From assembly GCA_937884235.1 (NCBI GenBank), contig CALGBT010000936.1:1-5068 (forward strand): a DNA stretch of 5,068 bases, given 5' to 3'. The position numbers and the translations under genes were made by a program. Numbering within the stretch: position 1 is the first letter of the stretch; each line of letters starts with the position of its first letter. This DNA is from an uncultured Pseudomonadota bacterium. Its GTDB lineage: Bacteria > Myxococcota_A > UBA9042 > CAIXZC01. The notes below the pieces were generated by a model that worked only from the letters and a program-made list of their open reading frames with translations, did no database searches and was not told where the DNA came from. Shown piece after piece: positions 1 to 5,068 of the stretch.

Positions 1-1280
1 GTGCTTGCCCTCCGGCCTGTCCCGACGGCGAGTGCAATGGCAACGAGACTTGTACCACCTGCCCGGCCGATTGCGGTGCTTGCCCTCCGGCCTGTCCCGA
101 CGGCGAGTGCAATGGCAACGAGACTTGTACTACCTGCCCGGCCGATTGCGGCGCTTGCCCTCCGGCCTGTCCCGACGGCGAGTGCAATGGCAACGAGACT
201 TGTACTACCTGTCCGGCCGATTGCGGCGCTTGCCCAGAAGAGAGTTGGTGCAAGCTGTCTGGTAGCCAGGGTGACAAGGTGCAGTGCAAGATCAATCTGA
301 CGGCGATTAGCAATTCCAGCCCCAAGGCCACTCAGTTCCAGTTCGACATGAACTTCGACTCAGCCAAGGTTGATTTCGACAGCACGACTTGTCTGAAGAA
401 TGGCGTGGACCTGTGCCAGTTGGTTGGTGTTCTGCCAACGCAGCACGCCATCGGTACCGCAGTGCAGGGTCCTGGCGTCGTGCGCCTCACCATCACCAAG
501 TCCGGGGAGGCCGTTGCCATCTCGCAAGCATACCTGGTGGACAACAGTGTGCTTGGAAATCCCTACGTCCTTGACCTTATCTTCTCGTTAAAGACCAACG
601 TTTCGGCAAACGCTGCGGTGCAAGTATCCCTCACCGAGATGTTGGGCTCGGATGCCACTGGCAGCAAGCTCTCTGCAACGCAGCAGCCGGATGGCTTGAT
701 TGTGACTGAGAAGGGTGGTGCCGGGCCGACGTGCGGCGACAACTCGTGCAATGGCGACGAGACCTGCACGACCTGTCCCGGTGACTGTGGTGCCTGCCCT
801 CAATCTGGCTGGTGCAAGCTCTCCGGCAGTCAGGGGCAGAAGGTCAACTGCGCTGTCAATCTGGCCGCCGAGAATTCTGGCAGCGCCAAGGCGACTCAGT
901 TTCAGTTCGACATGAACTTCGATTCCGCCAAGGTTAAGTTCGACAGTACCACCTGCCTGAAGAATGGTGTTGACCTGTGCAACCTGGTGGGCGTGCTGCC
1001 AACCCAGCATGCCGTCCAGACTGCGGAGCAGGCACCGGGAGTGGTCCGCCTCACTTTGACCAAGTCCGGCGCCGCGGTGGCCATCAGTCAAGCCTACCTG
1101 CAGGGGGCTGTTGTCCAGGGTGATGCCTGGGTTCTCGACCTGGTTTTCGAGTTGAAAACCACGGTTTCTGCCGGTGTGCCGGCGGCAGTGACGCTGACCC
1201 AGATGCTGGGCTCGGAGGCGACTGGCAGCAAGCTCTCCGCGACGCAGCAGGCGGATGGCCTTATCGTGACCAAGGAATAG
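1..1280 (+). CDS. Cohesin-like, cysteine-rich secreted protein, 5'-truncated (last 425 residues)
   Basis: The reading frame is open from the window edge (first full codon at nt 3) to a TAG at 1278-1280, so the start and any signal peptide lie upstream. GTG at 279 is internal, not a real start, because the same frame upstream encodes regular cysteine repeats. Visible residues 1-78 are three 25-residue cysteine-rich units and the start of a fourth. Residues 82-237 are a cohesin-like domain, about 244-265 another cysteine-rich unit, and 270-425 a second cohesin-like domain that ends at the stop. Cohesin features are the opening strand after SGSQG, the 'ATQFQFDMNFDSAKV' strand pair, 'GVVRLT', a hydrophobic 'VLDL' strand, and the closing 'GLIVT' strand. 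Cohesins bind dockerins, and the next gene encodes one 15 nt away. I see no membrane anchor, LPXTG or MYXO-CTERM after the last cohesin. The role is probably an extracellular scaffold or adhesive protein; the dockerin partner is inferred. The cohesin call rests on pattern, not on a profile search. Confidence 0.85.
   Translation, partial: ACPPACPDGECNGNETCTTCPADCGACPPACPDGECNGNETCTTCPADCGACPPACPDGECNGNETCTTCPADCGACPEESWCKLSGSQGDKVQCKINLTAISNSSPKATQFQFDMNFDSAKVDFDSTTCLKNGVDLCQLVGVLPTQHAIGTAVQGPGVVRLTITKSGEAVAISQAYLVDNSVLGNPYVLDLIFSLKTNVSANAAVQVSLTEMLGSDATGSKLSATQQPDGLIVTEKGGAGPTCGDNSCNGDETCTTCPGDCGACPQSGWCKLSGSQGQKVNCAVNLAAENSGSAKATQFQFDMNFDSAKVKFDSTTCLKNGVDLCNLVGVLPTQHAVQTAEQAPGVVRLTLTKSGAAVAISQAYLQGAVVQGDAWVLDLVFELKTTVSAGVPAAVTLTQMLGSEATGSKLSATQQADGLIVTKE
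3..235 (+). repeat. Three near-identical 75-bp tandem repeats coding 25-residue cysteine-rich units
   Basis: The units are 3-77, 78-152 and 153-227, followed by the first 8 nt of a fourth before the sequence diverges. Each encodes the same peptide with six cysteines (pattern ACPPACPDGECNGNETC, then TTCPADCG). The few differences I see are synonymous third-position changes: acc/act, tgc/tgt and ggt/ggc. The array starts at or before the window edge, so the copy number is unknown. Because 75 is divisible by three, all forward frames stay open here, which produces false overlapping ORFs. Near-identity points to recent expansion or ongoing homogenisation. Confidence 0.95.
246..713 (+). other. Cohesin-like domain 1 (protein domain)
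   Basis: This is visible residues 82-237 of the left gene. It reads as an all-beta domain of about 150 residues with the usual cohesin order: a first strand after 'SGSQGDKV', a strand pair around 'FQFDMNFDSAKV', 'PGVVRLTITKSG', 'YVLDLIFSLKT', and a closing 'DGLIVT' strand. Two cysteine pairs (C83/C95 and C130/C138) could form disulfides, which is unusual for classical clostridial cohesins. Confidence 0.72.
810..1277 (+). other. Cohesin-like domain 2 (protein domain)
   Basis: This is visible residues 270-425 of the left gene, the C-terminal copy. It keeps the 'KATQFQFDMNFDSAKV' segment, 'FDSTTCLKNGVDLC' and 'LVGVLPTQHA' almost unchanged from copy 1, and both cysteine pairs are retained. It differs most in the stretch at 1101-1130 and in the strand after 'VSAG'. 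The stop codon follows the closing strand directly, so the domain sits at the extreme C-terminus. Confidence 0.72.
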
Positions 1281-1286
1281 GGGAGG
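1281..1286 (+). promoter_or_regulatory. Shine-Dalgarno site of the dockerin gene
   Basis: GGGAGG lies directly after the upstream TAG and 9 nt before the ATG at 1296. It supports that start codon. With a 15-nt intergenic gap there is no room for a separate promoter between the genes. Confidence 0.8.
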
Positions 1287-1295
1287 ACGGGACCA

Positions 1296-3665
1296 ATGAA
1301 TAGAACTCTATGGACCGCAATTTTCGCTGTTATGTTCTGGATGCTCTCGGGAGTCCTGGCTTATGGAGCCGTGCCCAACGATGTTAACGGTGACGGCGGG
1401 GTGGATGTGGCTGACGTTCAGTGTGTAGCGTTGGCCGTACTTGGCCCCCAGCCTCCCGGCTGCCTGGCAAAACCGGCGGCTGCCGATCTGAACTGTGACG
1501 ACAGCACCGATGTAGTGGACTACCAACTCATCGTGCTGGTTGTGCTCAAGTTCCCGGCTGCCGGAATGCCCCCAGACAAAGATGCCAACGGCGACAACAT
1601 TCACGACGATTGCGGCGGGGGCGTTGATCCCTTCTGCGGTGATGGCGAATGTGACCCGGATGAGACCTGCATCTCCTGTGAGGAGGATTGCGGTGTCTGT
1701 ATCGATGTTGGAGTAGGGGACATCATCATCACTGAAATAATGAAAGACCCCCGCGCCATTACTGACGAAAAGGGCGAATGGTTTGAGCTGCGCAACATGA
1801 CCACCAGTCCTGTCAGTTTGCATGGTTGGACCATCGAAGATGCTGACGGTCAGTCCCACAAGATAAGCTCCACTCCGGCCTTGACCATTGGCGCTTCGGC
1901 GCTGGTCGTTCTGGGCAATAATGGCAATCCTGCCACGGCATGTGGTGTGGATGTTGATTATGCATACAGCAACTTCTCACTGGACAACGATGGCGTCGAC
2001 GGGATCATGCTCGTCGCCCCCGATGGGACCGTGGTCGACGAGGTCTTCTACGACGACGATACCTTCCCCGATGTCCCCGGTTACTCCCTCATGCTCCATC
2101 CCGGCAAGATGAAGAGTACCTGGAATGATGATGGCGCCAACTGGTGCTTGGGTCCCCTTGCCCTCGATTGCGAGGACTGGGGCACCCCCAATATCTACAA
2201 TCCCTTCTGCCAGCCGCTGCCCAACTGTGGTGACGGCTCGCAGCAGTTCGGCGAGACCTGTGACGACAGCAACACGGTCCCCGGCGACGGCTGTGACGAG
2301 AAGTGTCAGAACGAGAATCTCGCCTGGTGCGGGAATGCCGATGTCGAGTATGGCGAGACTTGCGATGATGGCAATACCGAGGCCGGTGACGGGTGCTCCC
2401 CGGCATGTCAGTTCGAAGGGGTCTCTGTCTGTGGCGACGGCAAGAAGGAGAACGCCGAGGAGTGCGACGACGGCAACACGAAGTCTGGCGACGGCTGTGA
2501 TGCGAACTGTAAGCTCGAGGAGGGCTGCGGAGACGGAATCATCCAGCAGGACGCTGGTGAGCAATGTGACCCCCCAAATCCCCCAGATTGCTCTGCTGAG
2601 TGTCAACTCAGCTATACCGACCCGCTTTGCGGGGATGGCTACAAGCACGAGGATGAGGAGTGTGATGATGGCTGCCTGATGGGCCAGGCATACGTTTGCG
2701 AGCAGGTAGTCGACGATAATGATGGGTGTTCCTGGGAGTGCAAGCTTGAAGGCACTTGCGGCGACGGCATTCTCGATGAAGCTAAAGAGGAGTGCGATGA
2801 CGGGAACAACCTCCCCGGGGATGGCTGTGACCCGTTCTGTTTCGGCGAGAACCTGGTGCCTGCCTGTGAGCCGAGTCCCTGCTGTGGTGACTGGCAGTTG
2901 AACCCCGGCGAAGGCTGTGACGACGGGAACCTGGTTGATGGGGATGGCTGTGACGGCGATTGCGCCATAGAGCAGCCACCGGTCTGTACTCCGAGCCCTT
3001 GCTGCGGTGACGGCAGCGTCGATGACGGCGAGTCGTGTGACGACGGCAATCTCGAAGATGATGACGGTTGCTCTGGGACTTGTCTCATGGAATCCGTTTG
3101 TGGCAATGGAGAGCCCGAGGGCGACGAGGAATGCGACGACGGCAATCTCGACCCCGGTGACGGCTGTGACGGCGGCTGTCAATGGGAATCGACCTGTGGT
3201 GATGGCAAGGTGGAAGCCCCGGAAACCTGTGACGATGGCAACACGATAGGTGGTGATGGCTGTAGTGCCGAATGCAACGAAGAGGGTGGTGGTACCGGTA
3301 CGGTCACGGGCACGATAACTTACCCGGGTGGGGCCGTTGGCGCCACGAACAACCTCTATATCAACTTCTTGACCGGTAATCCACCAAACGTCGAACCCGG
3401 TTGGGTCTGGCAGAAGATGGTGGTTAAGAGTTTCCCCTACACCTACACTTTGGAGGAGGCTCCAGCGGGTACTTTCGAGGCCATTGCATCCTTCGACAAG
3501 GATGGCAATGGCGTTGAGGGAGAGAATTCCCAGCCGCCCGAACCCCCCGACGCCCTGGGAGTCCATTTCGCATTCACCAACCCCAAGAAGTTTACTGTGG
3601 TCGAAGGGCAGACTACTGCCGGAGTAGATATCAAATTGGAAGTGCCGCTGCCTCCCCCCAACTAG
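1296..3665 (+). CDS. Secreted dockerin / lamin-tail / ten-disulfide-repeat protein (789 aa)
   Basis: ATG at 1296 has a good Shine-Dalgarno site and is followed by a signal peptide: residues 1-25 are hydrophobic, with likely cleavage near AYG/A. Residues 29-87 form a type I dockerin-like domain with two calcium loops. Residues 94-106 resemble a thrombospondin-3 calcium repeat. Residues 114-135 are a CGDGEC-type cysteine unit like those in the left gene. Residues about 141-292 are a lamin-tail domain ('IIITEIMKDP', 'EWFELRN', 'VSLHGWTIED'). Residues 311-660 hold ten disulfide repeats of the DUF4215 / Myxococcus type. Residues 667-785 are a Gly/Thr-rich beta domain containing 'DKDGNG'. No catalytic motif, transmembrane anchor or MYXO-CTERM tail is seen. 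I infer an extracellular structural or binding protein that docks through its N-terminal dockerin to a cohesin, most simply that of the preceding gene. The lamin-tail function in bacterial secreted proteins is not well defined. Confidence 0.92.
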   Translation: MNRTLWTAIFAVMFWMLSGVLAYGAVPNDVNGDGGVDVADVQCVALAVLGPQPPGCLAKPAAADLNCDDSTDVVDYQLIVLVVLKFPAAGMPPDKDANGDNIHDDCGGGVDPFCGDGECDPDETCISCEEDCGVCIDVGVGDIIITEIMKDPRAITDEKGEWFELRNMTTSPVSLHGWTIEDADGQSHKISSTPALTIGASALVVLGNNGNPATACGVDVDYAYSNFSLDNDGVDGIMLVAPDGTVVDEVFYDDDTFPDVPGYSLMLHPGKMKSTWNDDGANWCLGPLALDCEDWGTPNIYNPFCQPLPNCGDGSQQFGETCDDSNTVPGDGCDEKCQNENLAWCGNADVEYGETCDDGNTEAGDGCSPACQFEGVSVCGDGKKENAEECDDGNTKSGDGCDANCKLEEGCGDGIIQQDAGEQCDPPNPPDCSAECQLSYTDPLCGDGYKHEDEECDDGCLMGQAYVCEQVVDDNDGCSWECKLEGTCGDGILDEAKEECDDGNNLPGDGCDPFCFGENLVPACEPSPCCGDWQLNPGEGCDDGNLVDGDGCDGDCAIEQPPVCTPSPCCGDGSVDDGESCDDGNLEDDDGCSGTCLMESVCGNGEPEGDEECDDGNLDPGDGCDGGCQWESTCGDGKVEAPETCDDGNTIGGDGCSAECNEEGGGTGTVTGTITYPGGAVGATNNLYINFLTGNPPNVEPGWVWQKMVVKSFPYTYTLEEAPAGTFEAIASFDKDGNGVEGENSQPPEPPDALGVHFAFTNPKKFTVVEGQTTAGVDIKLEVPLPPPN
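1380..1556 (+). other. Type I dockerin-like domain (two calcium-binding repeats)
   Basis: Residues 29-87 of the middle gene. Loop 1 is DVNGDGGVDVAD, matching the dockerin spacing D1, N3, D5, G6, D12. Loop 2 is DLNCDDSTDVVD with D1, N3, D5, D12 kept and Gly at position 6 replaced by Asp. Each loop is followed by a hydrophobic helix-like stretch ('VQCVALAVL' and 'YQLIVLVVL'). The linker contains cysteines C43 and C56. The domain sits at the N-terminus just after the signal peptide, whereas cellulosomal dockerins are usually C-terminal. Confidence 0.78.
1716..2171 (+). other. Lamin-tail domain (LTD)
   Basis: Residues about 141-292 of the middle gene match the LTD pattern: an opening 'IIITEIMKDP', then 'GEWFELRNMTTSPVSLHGW', 'ALTIGASALVVLGNN', and late strands 'DGIMLVAPDGTVVDEVFY' and 'PGYSLML'. 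Bacterial LTDs are often fused to secreted enzymes or surface modules, but no enzyme domain is fused here. Cysteines at 216, 284 and 292 add further possible disulfides. Confidence 0.82.
2226..3275 (+). repeat. Ten diverged cysteine-rich disulfide repeats (DUF4215 / Myxococcus type)
   Basis: Repeat starts are residues 311, 345, 379, 411, 445, 488, 530, 570, 602 and 634. The typical core is CGDG, a short variable stretch, E-x-CDDGN, then GDGC and a final C. The fourth copy is degenerate, with CDPP in place of CDDGN and no GDGC. The fifth has an insertion around 'CLMGQAYVCEQVV'. The seventh and eighth are preceded by a 'PSPC' extension giving adjacent cysteines and a 120-nt local period. Unlike the left-hand 75-bp repeats, these are well diverged at DNA and protein level. 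The acidic, glycine-rich composition gives the long open frame on the opposite strand. Confidence 0.93.
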
Positions 3666-3677
3666 AAGATTGCCTCC

Positions 3678-5003
3678 ATGAGTGGATGGGACCAAGGTTG
3701 GGAAACGAGACCTCTGGAGCGCGGGCCGGTTCTCGCGACTCCGGCTTGTGCGCTGACCCTACCTGGCGGGCAGGTCCTCCGTCTTCCTTATCAGCGCATT
3801 ACACTGGGCAGTGCCCCGGACAACGATGTCGTCATCACCCATGAGACGGTCTCACGCTACCACGCGGAGATTCTGCGGTGTGGCGAAGGGTACCTGCTGC
3901 GGGATTTGGAGAGCACCAATGGTACCACCCTTAATCGGGTGCGCGTCCGAGAAGGGTATCTTGGGGTCGGTATGGACCTTGTCCTGGGAGGCGTCTCGCT
4001 CCGTTTCGAGGCGGCCACGGACGTTGTCGATCGGGAACCCCTCAAAGCCCAGAAGCTAGGTGAAATGGTAGGGGAGAGCGAGGCTATGCGCCGGCTTTTC
4101 GCAGTGGTGCAGCAGGTGGCCCCGACCGATGTCGCGGTCTTGCTGCAAGGGGAGACTGGAACCGGCAAGGAGGTGGTTGCCCGTACCCTCCATGAACTCT
4201 CCAGGCGGGCCGAGAAGCCATTCATAGTTGTGGACTGCTCAGCTATTCCCGCAAACCTCATGGAATCGGAGCTCTTTGGTCATGAGCGCGGGTCCTTTTC
4301 AGGTGCCCTGACCAGTCGCCAGGGGCTCTTCGAGTTGGCCCATCAGGGGACTCTCTTCCTCGACGAAGTGGGGGAACTTCCCCTTGAGCTACAGCCCAAG
4401 CTGCTGCGTGCCCTGGAATCCTCTGCGGTGCGGCGCATCGGTGGTCACCGGCTGCTCAATGTTGATTTCCGCTTGGTCACGGCAACCCATCGTGATCTAT
4501 CTGGAATGGTGGCTCGAGGAGAGTTCCGGGCGGATCTCTACTATCGCCTCAATGTCATCCCCGTCTACTTGCCGCCGCTGCGGGAGAGGCGGCAGGATGT
4601 TGAACTGCTACTGCGGCATTTCTTGGCCGCCATGAAGGTTCCCCCTGATGTGGGAGAGGCTGCTGTGGCCAGGGTCATGGCCGTGGTTGAAGGCCACGAA
4701 TTGAAGGGCAATGTGCGGGAGTTAAGAAACCTTCTGGCGCGGACTCTAGCGACGCCGGATGCCTCCCTGCTGGAGTCGCACTGGGAGCAGGCAGAAGGAG
4801 CCGAGGTCCCGGCCACAACTCGGGAGATTGTTGATTTCAAAAGCGCCAAAGAGGCGCTGGTGGTCGATTTCGAGCGGGACTACCTGACGGGACTCATGGC
4901 CCATGCCAGAGGAAATCTGTCGGCTGCAGCACGCGTCGCGGGGCTGGATCGTAAGTACCTTCGGCACCTGCTTCAACGTCACGATCTGGCGGGAGATCGC
5001 TGA
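3678..5003 (+). CDS. FHA-domain sigma-54-dependent transcriptional activator (bacterial enhancer-binding protein, 441 aa)
   Basis: The protein has three parts. An N-terminal FHA domain (about residues 25-111) shows 'VSRYHAEI' and 'STNGTTLN', the phosphothreonine-binding pattern. An AAA+ sigma-54 interaction domain (about 130-355) has Walker A GETGTGKE (158-165), a loop GSFSGA (205-210) in place of GAFTGA, Walker B GTLFLDE (224-230), sensor I ATHRDL (269-274), the arginine region FRADLYYR (283-290) and GNVREL (344-349). A Fis-type helix-turn-helix lies at the C-terminus (about 396-436, 'GNLSAAARVAGLDRKYLRHLL'). It would bind enhancer DNA and remodel RNA polymerase-sigma-54 using ATP, with the FHA domain sensing a phosphorylated protein, probably from a Ser/Thr kinase. 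There is no receiver domain. ATG is 12 nt after the previous stop with only a weak AGAAG upstream, which suggests co-transcription and perhaps translational coupling. Its targets cannot be read from this window. Confidence 0.95.
   Translation: MSGWDQGWETRPLERGPVLATPACALTLPGGQVLRLPYQRITLGSAPDNDVVITHETVSRYHAEILRCGEGYLLRDLESTNGTTLNRVRVREGYLGVGMDLVLGGVSLRFEAATDVVDREPLKAQKLGEMVGESEAMRRLFAVVQQVAPTDVAVLLQGETGTGKEVVARTLHELSRRAEKPFIVVDCSAIPANLMESELFGHERGSFSGALTSRQGLFELAHQGTLFLDEVGELPLELQPKLLRALESSAVRRIGGHRLLNVDFRLVTATHRDLSGMVARGEFRADLYYRLNVIPVYLPPLRERRQDVELLLRHFLAAMKVPPDVGEAAVARVMAVVEGHELKGNVRELRNLLARTLATPDASLLESHWEQAEGAEVPATTREIVDFKSAKEALVVDFERDYLTGLMAHARGNLSAAARVAGLDRKYLRHLLQRHDLAGDR
3750..4010 (+). 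other. FHA domain of the activator
   Basis: Residues about 25-111. S59, R60, H62 and the 'STNGT' segment (79-83) fit the phosphopeptide-binding site. The Arg of the usual 'GR' motif is Ser here (G44-S45), a variant that I believe also occurs in other bacterial FHA domains. Confidence 0.9.
4863..4985 (+). other. Fis-type DNA-binding helix-turn-helix
   Basis: Residues about 396-436 at the C-terminus of the activator follow the Fis pattern: 'FERDYLTGLM', then 'GNLSAAARVAGLDRKYLRHL'. Such domains recognise enhancer sites upstream of sigma-54 promoters. I saw no convincing -24/-12 promoter in the window to pair with it. Confidence 0.88.
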
Positions 5004-5068
5004 GGCGGAGCCCTAGGCCTGATTCATTCTCAAGGTAGGAGTAGCCCGCGTCGCCTGGAGTGATGCGG
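5004..5068 (+). other. Downstream non-coding tail; no terminator seen
   Basis: The 65 nt after the activator stop contain no stem-loop with a T-run. A purine stretch AAGGTAGGAG (5032-5041) looks like a ribosome binding site. However, the nearest GTG (5060) and ATG (5063) are too far from it for comfort, so whether another gene begins here cannot be decided from this window. Confidence 0.4.

Larger units (their letters stand above)
168..1277 (+). repeat. In-register tandem duplication of a 564-bp cysteine-unit + cohesin module
   Basis: Copy 1 runs from 168 and copy 2 from 732 to 1277. Matching landmarks are all exactly 564 nt apart: the Cys-unit start (168/732), the TGG codon opening the cohesin (246/810), the AACTTCGA motif (351/915) and the final GAT of 'DGLIVT' (690/1254). 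No net insertion or deletion has accumulated. By hand alignment the cohesin parts differ at about 40 of 156 residues, roughly three-quarters identity. The duplication is therefore clearly older than the 75-bp repeats at the left end. Confidence 0.92.

Noticed and set aside
3..235. CRISPR array, because of the regular short repeats.
   Set aside because: The units are contiguous with no unique spacers and keep an open coding frame with synonymous differences.
279..281. GTG at 279 as the start of the cohesin gene.
   Set aside because: It lies inside the first cohesin strand, has no ribosome binding site, and the frame continues upstream through meaningful repeats to the window edge.
1..300. Overlapping forward ORFs with 25-residue repeats (for example an Arg/Pro/Ala-rich peptide) at the left edge.
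   Set aside because: They are frame shadows of the 75-bp repeats, open because the unit length is a multiple of three. Only frame 3 encodes a cysteine-rich pattern that continues into the cohesin domains.
2746..2762. A sigma-54-like -24/-12 promoter around GGCACTTGCGG.
   Set aside because: The GG and GC elements do not have the required spacing, and the site lies within conserved coding repeats.
1977..3695. A 572-residue open frame on the minus strand across the disulfide array.
   Set aside because: It is the complement of Asp/Gly/Cys-rich repeat codons, which rarely give stops on the opposite strand. Its translation is low-complexity Val/Ala/Thr. The plus strand has a signal peptide, known domains and a ribosome binding site.
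5004..5030. A terminator at the CCTAGG palindrome after the activator.
   Set aside because: The palindrome is only six bases with no extended stem, loop or T-run.

Overview
The window holds three co-directional plus-strand genes packed as one apparent operon. They are the 3' part of a secreted cohesin-like, cysteine-rich protein (open from the left edge to 1280), a complete dockerin/lamin-tail/cysteine-repeat secreted protein (1296-3665), and a complete FHA-linked sigma-54 activator (3678-5003). The gaps are only 15 and 12 nt and no terminator is visible between genes. The last 65 nt are non-coding or lead into the next gene.

The sequence is fairly GC-rich. It combines long arrays of the 'CGDG...E.CDDGN...GDGC...C' disulfide repeat (DUF4215 / Myxococcus cysteine-rich repeat type), a lamin-tail domain, and an FHA-AAA+-Fis activator. 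This combination is typical of Myxococcota and related former deltaproteobacteria. I infer such an organism, probably uncultured, but nothing here fixes the species. The MYXO-CTERM sorting tail common in that group is absent from both visible C-termini.

The left gene carries three almost identical 75-bp cysteine-rich units, a cohesin-like beta-sandwich, one more cysteine-rich unit, and a second cohesin-like domain. The last cysteine unit plus cohesin is a 188-residue module tandemly duplicated exactly in register (564 bp). The middle gene begins with a signal peptide followed at once by a two-repeat type I dockerin-like domain. A thrombospondin-3-like calcium motif, a cysteine-rich unit of the same kind as in the left gene, a lamin-tail domain, ten disulfide repeats and a C-terminal beta-rich domain follow.

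The main interest is that a cohesin-like protein and a dockerin-like protein are adjacent in one operon with no recognisable glycoside hydrolase or other cellulosome enzyme in view. A simple model is a calcium-dependent, non-cellulosomal surface or extracellular complex: the left protein is a scaffold and the middle protein a docked arm. The third gene would be a phosphothreonine-responsive transcription factor that may control this operon or a related one. The domain calls rest on visible motifs; the binding and regulation are inference.
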